44,796 nt of DNA from UBA11889 sp002313255 (GTDB lineage: Bacteria > Pseudomonadota > Gammaproteobacteria > Pseudomonadales > Azotimanducaceae), in the NCBI GenBank assembly GCA_913045265.1, contig CAJWQX010000026.1, forward strand, positions 1-44,796. The letters run 5' to 3'. The notes under the pieces are model-generated. The model did no database searches and was not told where the DNA came from. It saw only the letters and a program-made list of their open reading frames with translations. Shown here one piece after another: positions 34,539-43,624 of the stretch. The translations under genes and the position numbers were made by a program. Numbering within the stretch: position 1 is the stretch's first letter; every line of letters starts with the position of its first letter.

Positions 34539-35963
34539 ATGAAAACGCTTCTTGCTCTGGTCAGCGGAATCGCACTGACAACCTCGATATTCGCAGCGCC
34601 TCACGCTGAATTACCCGAACTCGGTGATACCTCGTCCGCCATCATCTCACCCGAAATGGAACGCCGACTAGGTCAGGAATTCTTGAAGCAAGTCCGGTCG
34701 CAACTGCCGACCATTGCCGATCCCATTCTTAAGTACTACACCAAACTCCAACTCTACGAACTCGCCACGCACTCCCAGCTTAAGCAAGTTTTACTTTATC
34801 CGGTATTGATCGACGCTGAGCAGATCAACGCGTGGGCTGCACCCGGCGGGATCGTTGGGATTCATTTGGGATTGTTCGTGCATTCAAGAGACGTGCACGA
34901 ATATTCGTCAGTGCTTGCGCACGAATTGGCACATCTTAGTCAGCGGCACTTCGCGCGAAATGTAGAAGCTCAACAGCGGATGACGTTACCGACCCTCATT
35001 GGCTTTCTTGCCGGCGCCGCCATCATGGCGGCAGGGTCATCCGAAGCAGGTATGGCCGCCATAAGTGGCGCCCAAGCAATTGCTCAGAGTCAGCGACTCC
35101 GATACAGCCGCGGTCGAGAGCAAGAGGCTGACCGCATCGGGCTCACAACGCTTTGGCGGGCGGGACTCGACACCGACGCAATGTCGCGAATGTTCACGCG
35201 CATGCAACGTGCGTATCGCTTCACCGAGCGACCTCCCGAATTCTTGCTAACGCATCCCGTCACCGAACGACGAATTACGGACGCTCGTAATCAATCAGCC
35301 GGTTACGAAAAACTCCCGGTTTCGCGCTCCCTTGAGTATCAGCTGATGCGCGCTCGGGCGCGAATGCATTTCGCCGAGAGCGGCGCTAAAGCTCTAGAAG
35401 AAGCGAAGAACCTCACCGATGACGACGTGGTCAATGACTATGCGCTCGCGCTTGCGAACGACCGTGCGGGAATGCATGACAAAGCACTATTGCTGGTGCA
35501 AACGCTCCATCTAGAAGATCCCGGCAGCATTCTTCTTTGCGCGACATTCGCCGAACTGCTCATTAACGCCGATAAGATTGAGGAAGCCACAGACTTGCTT
35601 GCACATCGCCTGGTCATCAACCCCGACAACCCGCCCTTTGCGATTCTTTACGCTCGCGCACTCAACGCCAGTCAACGTCACGACGACGCCAAGGACGTTC
35701 TCTGGCGCCAAGCGACCATCGACGAAGACGACGTCGACGTTTGGTACGACCTCGCCGAAACTGCCGGGCTCGCCGGCGATATCGTGGCTGTCCACCGGGC
35801 GAGGGCCGAATTCTTCGCACTAAATGGCGACTACCAAAATGCTATTCAGCATCTTCAATACGCGCTAAGCCTCGTTACCAAACCCAGCCAGCGCCTAACG
35901 GCAAGTCTCGAGCAACGACTTTCAGATCTTCGAACCGAAGCAGAAGCCGCCCGGAAAACTTGA
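34539..35963 (+). CDS. bepA: BepA-like M48 metalloprotease with TPR domain
   Basis: A 474-residue periplasmic protein. The start at 34539 gives a clean signal peptide (MKTLLALVSGIALTTSIFA); the ATG at 34527 merely adds four residues. The zinc motif is H128-E-L-A-H132, the third ligand is in GREQEADRIG, and TPR-like helices fill the C-terminal half (from about residue 300). BepA degrades stalled barrel proteins and assists LptD assembly at the BAM complex, which links it in function to the neighbouring bamC. It is divergent from the TusA-like gene and convergent with nadA, 17 nt away. Confidence 0.88.
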   Translation: MKTLLALVSGIALTTSIFAAPHAELPELGDTSSAIISPEMERRLGQEFLKQVRSQLPTIADPILKYYTKLQLYELATHSQLKQVLLYPVLIDAEQINAWAAPGGIVGIHLGLFVHSRDVHEYSSVLAHELAHLSQRHFARNVEAQQRMTLPTLIGFLAGAAIMAAGSSEAGMAAISGAQAIAQSQRLRYSRGREQEADRIGLTTLWRAGLDTDAMSRMFTRMQRAYRFTERPPEFLLTHPVTERRITDARNQSAGYEKLPVSRSLEYQLMRARARMHFAESGAKALEEAKNLTDDDVVNDYALALANDRAGMHDKALLLVQTLHLEDPGSILLCATFAELLINADKIEEATDLLAHRLVINPDNPPFAILYARALNASQRHDDAKDVLWRQATIDEDDVDVWYDLAETAGLAGDIVAVHRARAEFFALNGDYQNAIQHLQYALSLVTKPSQRLTASLEQRLSDLRTEAEAARKT

Positions 35964-35980
35964 TTAGTTAGGTTCTCAGT

Positions 35981-37006
35981 TCACGCGGTGGGGAAATCTA
36001 ACATTCGCTGCAGAGGCAGCATCGCACGCTCGGCCGTTTCGGCGTCGACAAGAATTTCGTTGCTTCCATCTCGAAGCGCATCGCGTAATTCGCGCAACTC
36101 ATTCATCGCCATCCAAGGGCAATGCGCACAACTACGACAAGTCGCCCCATCGCCCGCCGTGGGTGCTTCGATAAAGCGTTTTTGAGGATTCGCTTTTCGC
36201 ATCTTATGAAACAAACCCCTATCCGTTGCGACAATGAAGGTATCGTGAGGCAGGTCGCTAGCTGCTTTTAGAATCTGACTTGTCGAACCAACACAATCCG
36301 CCATGGCCGCCACTGCGGCCGGGGATTCTGGATGGACCAGGATCCCTGCGTCCGGATACACCCGCCGCATATCGGCCAACGCTGTCGCCTTGAACTCTTC
36401 ATGGACAACGCAGGCTCCGCGCCACAGCAACATATCAGCGCCAGTCTCGGCTTTGATGTATGCGCCGAGATGCTGATCGGGCGCCCAAAGGATTTTTTCG
36501 TCGTTCGCCGCGAGATGTTCAACGATTCGCAATCCCACACTAGAGGTAACCACCCAATCAGAAAGAGCTTTGACCCGCGCCGACGTGTTCGCGTACACAA
36601 CCACGGTTCGGTCCGGATGGTCAGCCACCAACGCTTCGAATTCATCGGGAGGGCACCCAATGTCCAACGAGCATTCGGCCGCTAAGTTTGGCATCAAAAC
36701 GCGTTTTTTCGGCGCGAGGATCTTGGCGGTTTCGCCCATGAAACGAACCCCCGCCACGACCAAAGTTGGTGCGGGATGATCACGACCGAACCTTGCCATT
36801 TCAAGTGAATCCGCGACACAACCACCGGTCTCCTCGGCGAGGTCTTGGATATCGCCGTCGACGTAGTAATGCGCGACCAGGACGGCATTCTGATGCTCAA
36901 GCAGCGACCGAATTTCGTCGCACAATGTCGCCTTCTCGGCGTCATCGAGGGCCGTGATCGTATGCACGGGGACCGACGAACTCTCCAGCGTGTAATCTTC
37001 CAGCAT
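35981..37006 (-). CDS. nadA: Quinolinate synthase A
   Basis: A 341-residue enzyme that makes quinolinate from iminoaspartate and dihydroxyacetone phosphate for NAD synthesis. The three [4Fe-4S]-ligand cysteines are visible: C112 in AAECSLDIG, C199 in RGACVVHEE, and C296 in CAHCPWMAMN. HYYVDGDIQDLAEE near the N-terminus is a family signature. The ATG at 37006 is preferred because GATGGGATC precedes it; the TTG at 37027 would add seven residues. No nadB or nadC is in the window. Confidence 0.96.
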   Translation of the reverse strand: MLEDYTLESSSVPVHTITALDDAEKATLCDEIRSLLEHQNAVLVAHYYVDGDIQDLAEETGGCVADSLEMARFGRDHPAPTLVVAGVRFMGETAKILAPKKRVLMPNLAAECSLDIGCPPDEFEALVADHPDRTVVVYANTSARVKALSDWVVTSSVGLRIVEHLAANDEKILWAPDQHLGAYIKAETGADMLLWRGACVVHEEFKATALADMRRVYPDAGILVHPESPAAVAAMADCVGSTSQILKAASDLPHDTFIVATDRGLFHKMRKANPQKRFIEAPTAGDGATCRSCAHCPWMAMNELRELRDALRDGSNEILVDAETAERAMLPLQRMLDFPTA

Positions 37007-37114
37007 GATCCCATCATACAGTAGCAATGGCCGTCACCAGACTCTGCGCAAGTTTGCTGCATCGCGACGAGCCGGTAACAATGAGGCCCCATACCAACGA
37101 CCGCGTCAGAGCTT

Positions 37115-37969
37115 ATGAGGATCTGTTTTGTTGCCGCATTCGACGGGAAGCGTCTTAACGACAATCAAGAACGGTTAGCGAACGAATTCGCCAACCGGGG
37201 CTGGTCGGTCGAGCACGTCGATCACGCGAGTCTGGAAATAATTGATCACCAGCTCACCGGAAGCGACGGCAATGGGGTTCGACACGTCTTCGACCAATTT
37301 GATCGCATATGGATCGTGGGTTTCGGCGATCAAGCAACGTTCCTCGATCGCATGCAACTTCTCCGTACCCTGAATCAATCGCGATTCGTCAACGAGGTCG
37401 ACGCCTTTGTCTACCTGCACGGGAAGCCTTACCTCGTTCTTGGCGACCTAGGTCGACACCATCCCCGAACAATCGTCAGCGCCGATGCTCCGACACTTAT
37501 CGGCGCCATCGAGCGTGGGGGTTCCTGGATAGGGAAGCCTACCGCGGGCAGTTTTGGTCGTGATGTATTCACCCTCACCAAGACCGACAGTAACCATCGC
37601 GCCATCGTTGAACACCTAACGCGGTTTGGGTTTGCCATGTTGCAACAGCAAGTCGACACACGGGATGAAAAGCGTTTTCTTATTGCCGGGTCGCAGGTGA
37701 TCGGCGTCTACGGAAAGCGCCATGTCGATCACAGAAGCAATCTCGCCGCGGGCTCCGTACCGACCGTCGTGCAAGCGACTTCCGCCGAACTGGGGCTGGT
37801 TGAAACCTGCATTCGCTGGCTTAACGCGCGCGGGGTTCGATTCGCCACAATCGATGTCGCTCACCCCTACCTGCTCGACATCAATGTCGCGAATCCTGGC
37901 TGGCTTGCTACCTACGAGGAACTGACCGGTTGCAACCTAGCCGACAAAGTAGTCCAAGCGCTCCGGTAG
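37115..37969 (+). CDS. ATP-grasp protein, RimK/glutathione-synthetase-like
   Basis: A 284-residue protein with the ATP-grasp layout: an N-terminal Rossmann-like part (RICFVAAFDG), the lysine-bearing loop WIGKPTAGSFGRDV, a strand FAMLQQQVDTRDEKRFLIAG, and the magnesium-binding end TIDVAHPYLLDINVANPGW, where DINVANPG matches the D-x-N of RimK/GshB. It probably ligates a carboxylate to an amine or thiol using ATP; glutathione synthetase itself (about 315 residues) is not a good length match. Divergent from nadA; no clear ribosome-binding site. The substrate is unknown. Confidence 0.78.
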   Translation: MRICFVAAFDGKRLNDNQERLANEFANRGWSVEHVDHASLEIIDHQLTGSDGNGVRHVFDQFDRIWIVGFGDQATFLDRMQLLRTLNQSRFVNEVDAFVYLHGKPYLVLGDLGRHHPRTIVSADAPTLIGAIERGGSWIGKPTAGSFGRDVFTLTKTDSNHRAIVEHLTRFGFAMLQQQVDTRDEKRFLIAGSQVIGVYGKRHVDHRSNLAAGSVPTVVQATSAELGLVETCIRWLNARGVRFATIDVAHPYLLDINVANPGWLATYEELTGCNLADKVVQALR

Positions 37970-37993
37970 CGATTCCGCACCCATACCACGAGT

Positions 37994-38749
37994 TTAGACT
38001 CTGCTGCCGCCATCAATCGCAATCACGGCGCCTGTCGTGTAACTACCAGTAGGTCCCGCCAAATAGAGGGCAGCACCTACGACTTCATCGGCCTCGCCGC
38101 CTCGTTGCAGTGCAATATTAGTTTTTGCGCGCTTATTAAACGCATCCATATCCCAAGCCTTCGATATGTCCGTCAAGAACGGACCCGGCTGAATACAGTT
38201 GACACGAACGCGTGGGCCAAAGGCATGGGCAAGTGAGAGTGTCAGCGAATTGATGCCCGCCTTGCACGCCCCATAAGGTTCCGAATTAGGCGTTGGTTGT
38301 ACGGCTGCGTTACTACTCACGTTGATGATTGCCCCACCATCACCCGCTGCCATGCGCTCGCCAATCAACGCCGATAAGCGGTACGGACCCTTGAGATTGA
38401 CGCCGACAACTTTATCGAAAAGTTCTTCGGTAACCGCCGACAGATTTGGGTAAAGCGGTGACATACCGGCGTTATTCACCAACACGTCGACTTTGCCAAA
38501 ACGTTCGTAGGCGGCATCGACCAGTGCATCGATCTCTTCCCAATGGCCGACATGACACGCATACGCGAGCGCTTGTCGGCCCATCGCGCCAACCTCTTCT
38601 GCCACACGCTCGCAATTGTCTTGCTTACGACTGGTAATGACGGCGTCGGCCCCCCGTTCGGCGAACGCGAGAACCATCGCCCGACCCAAACCTCGACTTC
38701 CACCCGTTACAAGGACGACCTTGTCCGTAAAATCAAATAGTTGATCCAA
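37994..38749 (-). CDS. SDR-family oxidoreductase
   Basis: A 251-residue classical SDR if begun at TTG 38749, chosen because GGGAGG stands 4-5 nt upstream and the protein then starts LDQLFDFTDKVVLV, the usual SDR spacing; an ATG at 38773 would add eight residues. Motifs are TGGSRGLG, NNAG, Ser in NVSSNA and the catalytic YGACK. The ending AIDGGSRV is the standard C-terminus. Probably gluconate- or 3-oxoacyl-reductase-like; substrate not assignable. Confidence 0.87.
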   Translation of the reverse strand: MDQLFDFTDKVVLVTGGSRGLGRAMVLAFAERGADAVITSRKQDNCERVAEEVGAMGRQALAYACHVGHWEEIDALVDAAYERFGKVDVLVNNAGMSPLYPNLSAVTEELFDKVVGVNLKGPYRLSALIGERMAAGDGGAIINVSSNAAVQPTPNSEPYGACKAGINSLTLSLAHAFGPRVRVNCIQPGPFLTDISKAWDMDAFNKRAKTNIALQRGGEADEVVGAALYLAGPTGSYTTGAVIAIDGGSRV

Positions 38750-38838
38750 AACGCCTCCCACCTTACCTTTCACTCAACCGCGGGTCGAAAAAACTTACCG
38801 ACCTCGCGATACGAGTAACGATTCTAACGGAGGACGAC

Positions 38839-39720
38839 ATGGGTATGTTGGATGGGAAGGTTGCGCTGGTAACCGGTGCAGGAGGAGGTCTTGGTCGGAC
38901 CCACGCTCTCCTTCTTGCGAATGAGGGCGCGGCGGTCGTCGTCAACGATCTGGGTGGCGCGCGAGACGGCAGCGGCTCTGGTACGAATATGGCCGACACC
39001 GTCGTCCAGGAAATTAAAGAAGCGGGCGGTGAAGCCGTTGCGGATTACGGTAATGTCGCCGTCCCGGAAGATGCTCGCAATATGGTCAAAGCGGGTGTTG
39101 ATAATTTTGGCAAGCTCGACGTCTTGATCGCCAATGCAGGCATTCTCCGAGACAAGAGCTTCAAGAACATGGACGACGATATGTGGGACATCGTCGTCAA
39201 CGTTCACCTCAAGGGCACGTACCTGACGACCAAAGCCGCCTACGACCAAATGCTTGAACAAGGTGAAGGCGGCCGTATCGTGGTCACCAGTTCCACCTCA
39301 GGATTACTAGGGAACTTTGGTCAAACCAATTACGGTGCCGCCAAAGCCGGGATTGCCGGCATGGCAAGGTGCCTCTACCTTGAAGGCATGAAGTACGGGA
39401 TTAACGTCAACATTCTCGCGCCCACCGCGCTGTCCCGATTAACCGATGACATTATGCCCGACGCCGTAAAAGATCAGATCCCACCCGATCGAGTCTCCCC
39501 GGCCGTTGTTTGGCTTTGCTCTGACGACGCCAAGGACGTGACCGGCCGGACATGGCTCGTCTCGGGGAATCGGGTATCCATGCTTGCTTGGAACTTGATA
39601 CCCATTGCGCAAAAGGATGAAGCCGAAGGGCCGTGGCAAGTCGACGAGGTCGGCGAAGCGATTCTAGCGACAAAAGACAGCTGGCCATCGATCAACCCAA
39701 TGCGGGGATTCGACATGTGA
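38839..39720 (+). CDS. SDR, multifunctional-enzyme-2-like (3-hydroxyacyl-CoA dehydrogenase type)
   Basis: A 293-residue SDR. TGAGGGLGRTHALLLA, VVVNDLGG and NAGILRDKSF are the pattern of the dehydrogenase unit of peroxisomal MFE-2 and its bacterial relatives in beta-oxidation of branched or steroid acyl-CoAs. The catalytic Tyr-Lys are in YGAAKAG, preceded by TSSTSG. The C-terminal 50 residues are longer than in simple SDRs. GGAGG lies 5 nt before the ATG. A strong terminator follows, then a decayed acyl-CoA dehydrogenase in the same direction, so the two may once have formed a fatty-acid unit. Confidence 0.88.
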   Translation: MGMLDGKVALVTGAGGGLGRTHALLLANEGAAVVVNDLGGARDGSGSGTNMADTVVQEIKEAGGEAVADYGNVAVPEDARNMVKAGVDNFGKLDVLIANAGILRDKSFKNMDDDMWDIVVNVHLKGTYLTTKAAYDQMLEQGEGGRIVVTSSTSGLLGNFGQTNYGAAKAGIAGMARCLYLEGMKYGINVNILAPTALSRLTDDIMPDAVKDQIPPDRVSPAVVWLCSDDAKDVTGRTWLVSGNRVSMLAWNLIPIAQKDEAEGPWQVDEVGEAILATKDSWPSINPMRGFDM

Positions 39721-39765
39721 TCGGGGATGTTCGCCCAAGTTGATTTGGTGGCAAGAAACGGTATC

Positions 39766-39802
39766 AACGTGCCTTAAGAGAATGGAAGGCACGTTCGTTT
39801 TA
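39766..39802 (+). terminator. Rho-independent terminator after the SDR gene
   Basis: AACGTGCCTT (39766-39775) pairs perfectly with AAGGCACGTT (39786-39795) around a 10-nt loop, followed by CGTTTTA. It lies 46 nt after the SDR stop. Confidence 0.75.
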
Positions 39803-39837
39803 TTCAAATAGCCGCCGACGGGACGGGCGGGTCGTTC

Positions 39838-40352
39838 GTGAATTTCGGTTTTACCGAAGAACGCGAGATGCTCCGTGACCAAGTGGTTCGGTTTATTGAT
39901 GACGAATGTTCAATCGATGTCATCCGAACGTTCGAGCATCGGCGAGGTAACGCAAATCTCGGGCTAGGCTCGAGGACCTTAAACAATTGGTACGCAAAAG
40001 CCGGAAACGAGGCGCTCGCGCCTCGGATGACCCGTTGGCGCGTCGCCAGATTGCTGAGTTCGAAACGAAAATAGCAGCGATGAAATACAACGGATTACGC
40101 TATTTAACCCGGCAACTGAGGGGACAACCGTTGTCCTCAGAAACCTCGGTTAATAAACTGCTTCGAGCAAGTCTCGAAATCGAAATGGACGATTTTGCGG
40201 AAGAACTGCAGGGCCAGGAAGGTGTTTAGCTCCAAACCCAAACCGCGCGCTGGGCCAGATCTTCGTGGAGCTGGCCCAACGTGGTCATCGGCGGAGGCAC
40301 ACCCAACATAAAGCGAAACATTATTGGCGAACGTAGTCTCGGCTTACCGAAA
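39838..40352 (+). pseudogene. Decayed acyl-CoA dehydrogenase gene
   Basis: Three pieces of one acyl-CoA dehydrogenase follow each other. A GTG-started N-terminus (NFGFTEEREMLRDQVV) runs from 39838. In another frame from about 39945 comes the C-terminal helical domain (LEDLKQLVRKS, LARRQIAEFETKIAAM, SVNKLLRASLEI) up to TAG at 40227-40229. In the same frame after the TAG comes the terminal signature IGGGTPNIKRNIIGERSLGLPK. About 200 codons of the middle flavin domain are missing, the frame is shifted and a stop has arisen, so no working enzyme can be made. The pieces remain highly recognisable, so the decay looks recent. Confidence 0.85.
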
Positions 40353-40372
40353 GATTCAAATATTTGGTCGCG

Positions 40373-40963
40373 TCACAATTTCCACTTGGGAGGGTGGTCC
40401 CAATCGTACGGTTCGATACCGGTCTCGTTAATTAACCATACTGATGCGCGGACTTTCCCAGCATCCAACTCCAAAAAGCCTAATGTCCCGAACTGTGTGT
40501 CGTAATTGTGCGGGTACGTCGGTGAGCCGGGGTTAACGCATAGGATGCCACCCACATTTCGAATCAACTCGGTGTGGGTATCGCCAAAGACAATCACGTC
40601 CGGTGTTTTTTCAGGAAAGTAACGCTCGCACCAACGCGCCACCGTATGATCTGGCGGGCGTTCGTCTGCCGGTATGTAGTGGGTAAGCCCGATAACCAGG
40701 CCCTCCATCTCCAGCGTCCAGGCATAACGAACTCGATCGTCCTCCGGCTGAATCGGACGTCCTCCGGACCCGTCTTCACCATTGCCACGAGCACAATATA
40801 TCGGCGCAATCTTTTCGAATTCACTTAACAAGGCGAGGTCGTGGACATCTCCACCGTGGAAGATGTAATCGACACCTTCAAACGCACGATATACCTGAGG
40901 CCAAAGCGTGTGACGCGCTTCGGGCACATGCGTATCGGCGACCAAACCTATGCGCAACGACAT
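40373..40963 (-). CDS. YfcE/MJ0936-type metallophosphoesterase
   Basis: A 196-residue phosphoesterase beginning SLRIGLVADTHVPE (D-x-H), then FHGGDVHD (GD), CARGNGED (GN), THYIPAD and VFGDTHTEL (G-D-T-H). This order and the small size fit the YfcE/VPS29-like group of phosphodiesterases. The ATG at 40963 is chosen since the first strand then begins at residue 2. Divergent from the 124-residue gene, 58 nt apart; its end lies close to the debris of the acyl-CoA dehydrogenase. Natural substrate unknown. Confidence 0.87.
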   Translation of the reverse strand: MSLRIGLVADTHVPEARHTLWPQVYRAFEGVDYIFHGGDVHDLALLSEFEKIAPIYCARGNGEDGSGGRPIQPEDDRVRYAWTLEMEGLVIGLTHYIPADERPPDHTVARWCERYFPEKTPDVIVFGDTHTELIRNVGGILCVNPGSPTYPHNYDTQFGTLGFLELDAGKVRASVWLINETGIEPYDWDHPPKWKL

Positions 40964-41021
40964 CAGCAGCGTCCCCACCACCAAATCAGTTACCCTACGT
41001 GACGAAAGGGGGAGTCACAAG

Positions 41022-41396
41022 ATGCTCGACTGGGACGGGGTAAAGACGAAGGCCAACGCAGACGGCGAATTTGGCATTCATGCACGAATGTGGAATGCCT
41101 CGCTGCGGATCAGTATCGGCGATCAGAGAACACGCATCGATATCGAAGGCGGCACGGTCAAAGAGATTCAGCCCTGGCACGGTGGCGGCCCAACGGACCT
41201 TGCCATTTCGGCTCCACAACAGGACTGGGACGAGCTTCTACAGGCTGTGCCGAAACCGTTTTACCAAGATCTCTATCCAGCATCCATCCATCACGGTTTC
41301 GAAATCACGGGGGACCGCGACAATTATTGCGCCTATTACCCTGCCATCAGGCGCTTGATCGAAATTCTCCGCGAGGTGCGCAATGCCGAGATTTGA
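41022..41396 (+). CDS. Small protein of unknown function, SCP2-like pattern
   Basis: A 124-residue protein. ATG 41022 is chosen because GGGGGAG stands 8 nt upstream. The strand pattern (ASLRISIGDQRTRIDIEGG, then KEIQPW, DLAISAPQQDWDELLQ) resembles the SCP2 sterol-carrier fold, in which a D/E-W segment and a late helix cover a lipid pocket; this is resemblance, not a clear match. It overlaps the following alpha/beta hydrolase by 14 nt, so they are surely cotranscribed, suggesting a carrier or accessory role for the hydrolase. Confidence 0.7.
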   Translation: MLDWDGVKTKANADGEFGIHARMWNASLRISIGDQRTRIDIEGGTVKEIQPWHGGGPTDLAISAPQQDWDELLQAVPKPFYQDLYPASIHHGFEITGDRDNYCAYYPAIRRLIEILREVRNAEI

Positions 41397-42237
41397 TTCA
41401 GCGACCGGGCGTTATACCTACCTCACCATCGACGACGCGGAGTACCGCCTTTACTTCGAAGAAGCGGGTACCGGAGAGATCGGTTTGCTTCTACAGCACA
41501 CCGCGGGTGCCGATGGACGGCAATGGCGACACATCATGGAGGATGATTATCTAGGGTCCAAATTCCGTCTAATTGCCTACGATCTCCCCTATCACGGAAA
41601 GTCAGTACCGCCGGCTGATAGCAAGTGGTGGGAAAAAGAATACCGCCTCGAGAAAGAATTTTTGATGCAAGTCCCGATCACGCTTGCGCACACCCTTGAA
41701 CTTGATCGACCCGTCTACATGGGGAGTTCCATTGGCGGTCACCTAGCCGTTGATCTCGCCCTACACCATCCAAACGAGTTCCGTGCCGTAGTCGGTCTCG
41801 AAGCTTCTGCTTATACGCCCGGAGGCTTTGTTGATGAGTTCTACCACCCCAAGATCGGCAACGATTACAAAGCCCATTTAATGTACGGCATGATGGCCCC
41901 AACGAGTCCGGAAGCAATGCGCCACGAAACGAGCTGGGTATATAGCCAGGGCGCACCAGCTGTGTTCAAGGGCGACCTTTATTACTACTCCATCGACCAC
42001 GACGTACGAAATACGGCACACGCGATCGATACCGAGCTTTGCTCTGTGGACATTCTCAACGGCGAATACGATTGGAGCGGCACGCCCGCTGAGGGAGAAG
42101 AGCTCGCTTCGATGATACCCGGCGCGCGCTACCGAACCCTCAGTGGCCTCGGTCATTTTCCGATGAGCGAAAACCCGAGGCTTTTCCTCGACCAAATTCG
42201 GCCCGTACTCGACGACATTATCGAATCGCGACGTTAG
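41383..42237 (+). CDS. Alpha/beta-fold hydrolase
   Basis: A 284-residue hydrolase. The nucleophile elbow is GSSIGGH (G-x-S-x-G), the oxyanion strand precedes it as LLQHTAGADGRQW, the acidic residue is probably Asp in LNGEYDWSG and the catalytic His lies in LSGLGHFPM. The length and a lid with PGGFVDEFYH fit carboxylesterase or C-C hydrolase types. It overlaps the upstream small gene and is convergent with an MFS transporter. Substrate unknown. Confidence 0.85.
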   Translation: MPRFDSATGRYTYLTIDDAEYRLYFEEAGTGEIGLLLQHTAGADGRQWRHIMEDDYLGSKFRLIAYDLPYHGKSVPPADSKWWEKEYRLEKEFLMQVPITLAHTLELDRPVYMGSSIGGHLAVDLALHHPNEFRAVVGLEASAYTPGGFVDEFYHPKIGNDYKAHLMYGMMAPTSPEAMRHETSWVYSQGAPAVFKGDLYYYSIDHDVRNTAHAIDTELCSVDILNGEYDWSGTPAEGEELASMIPGARYRTLSGLGHFPMSENPRLFLDQIRPVLDDIIESRR

Positions 42238-42274
42238 CGACCCGCTGGCGCCGACATCAGTTCGCATCAATGGT

Positions 42275-43489
42275 TCAGTGACGAACATCAAGCATCATCG
42301 AATCGAGTTTTCGCACGGGGGTTGAGACAAGCACCAGGAGTGCTATCAAGACCACAAAAACCGCTCCACTCGCGATTAGCGATGTCGATATATCGTAAGC
42401 ATCTGCAATCATGCTTACGGGTAAAACGCCGAGCGGCATCAGTCCATGCGACATCATATCGATGCTCATGATTCGTCCCCGCATACGCCGGACGACTTGA
42501 ACCTGCAACAGACCACGATTAAGAGACATATTCCAGGACGACAACCAGCCGACCAATGCAAGGACAACGACCGCTGTCCATAAATTAGGTGCCATCCCGA
42601 ATAGCATGGTCGCAACACCCCAGCCAAAGCAGGTAATCACAAGCCAAGTGCCTTTGTGTTTGAGGTCGCCCGAGGCGGCCAACATCAACGAGCCAAGAAT
42701 TGCGCCAACACCCATTGCCGAAAGCAGTACGCCCAGATCGGCCGGACCGCCGAGCAAAATATCTTCGTTAAACGCTGGCAACAGCGTGTTAAGCGGCATA
42801 CCAAACATAAATGGCACGATCGAAAGAAGAATCAGCGCGTACACAGTCGGCTGAGCACGAACGTACTTTAGGCCATCCAGGATTTCGATAAACGGATGTT
42901 TTCGCGTATCGCGCGACCCTGCCCGACCCCGATTGGAGACAAGCAACATGGTGAAAGCCGAAAGGAAATACAACCCCCCGATGACGAGATAAACAATACC
43001 GACGCCAAAGGTGCTAGTGGTATCTCCTGCCGCGATCCATGCGATCAAGAAACCTGCAAATGCTGGCGCCAAGATTCGTGCAAAATTCATGCTGGTGGTG
43101 GTAAGCGCCATTGCGGTGAAGATCAAGCGCTCGTCCACGAGATCCGGAACAAAAGCATTTCGCGCTGGAAACGATAGCGCCAACACGATTCCGTTAAACA
43201 GCCCAAACACAATGAAATCCCAGAAACCCACGTTCCCCGATAGGATGATGAAGGCCATGATCAGCGTTGCGATGGCATTTAAGGATTGAGCGGCCACGAG
43301 TATCGATTTCTTTGAAACCCGATCAGCAAGAACACCGCCCCACAACGAAAATAGTACTTGGGGAATCATGAAGGACATGGTGACCCATCCAAGATCGACC
43401 GCGGAGGAAGTCAATTCGTAAACGAACCAACCTCGCGCGACCTGTTGCATGTTCATCGCGAATGAGGAACCCAAGCTGCCAAGCCACAA
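42275..43489 (-). CDS. Major facilitator superfamily transporter (start uncertain)
   Basis: At least 404 residues, about 12 membrane segments. The segment 2-3 loop GVLADRVSKKSIL is the MFS signature, and QVARGWFVYELT with a long central loop (SNRGRAGSRDTRKH) resembles the enterobactin-exporter/MFS_3 group. The only ATG/GTG/TTG start available is the TTG at 43489, but protein-like sequence (IYTALSQTDFRWL) continues upstream in frame to about 43552, matching the typical beginning of such transporters. A CTG at 43540 may be the real start, or the original start has been lost. Confidence 0.83.
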   Translation of the reverse strand: MWLGSLGSSFAMNMQQVARGWFVYELTSSAVDLGWVTMSFMIPQVLFSLWGGVLADRVSKKSILVAAQSLNAIATLIMAFIILSGNVGFWDFIVFGLFNGIVLALSFPARNAFVPDLVDERLIFTAMALTTTSMNFARILAPAFAGFLIAWIAAGDTTSTFGVGIVYLVIGGLYFLSAFTMLLVSNRGRAGSRDTRKHPFIEILDGLKYVRAQPTVYALILLSIVPFMFGMPLNTLLPAFNEDILLGGPADLGVLLSAMGVGAILGSLMLAASGDLKHKGTWLVITCFGWGVATMLFGMAPNLWTAVVVLALVGWLSSWNMSLNRGLLQVQVVRRMRGRIMSIDMMSHGLMPLGVLPVSMIADAYDISTSLIASGAVFVVLIALLVLVSTPVRKLDSMMLDVRH

Positions 43490-43624
43490 CCAACGGAAAT
43501 CGGTCTGCGAAAGCGCCGTATAAATATCCCGAGAAGCCAGAGTCGTCTTAGATCAGCGGGCGACCTCGGATTTTAACACGCGATCCTGTCCAACTCGGTC
43601 TCGATCCCGTGACGATCGACCAAC

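Noticed and set aside
40227..40229. In-frame TAG as a recoded (pyrrolysine) codon
   Set aside because: The same gene also has a large deletion and a frameshift, so decay explains it better.
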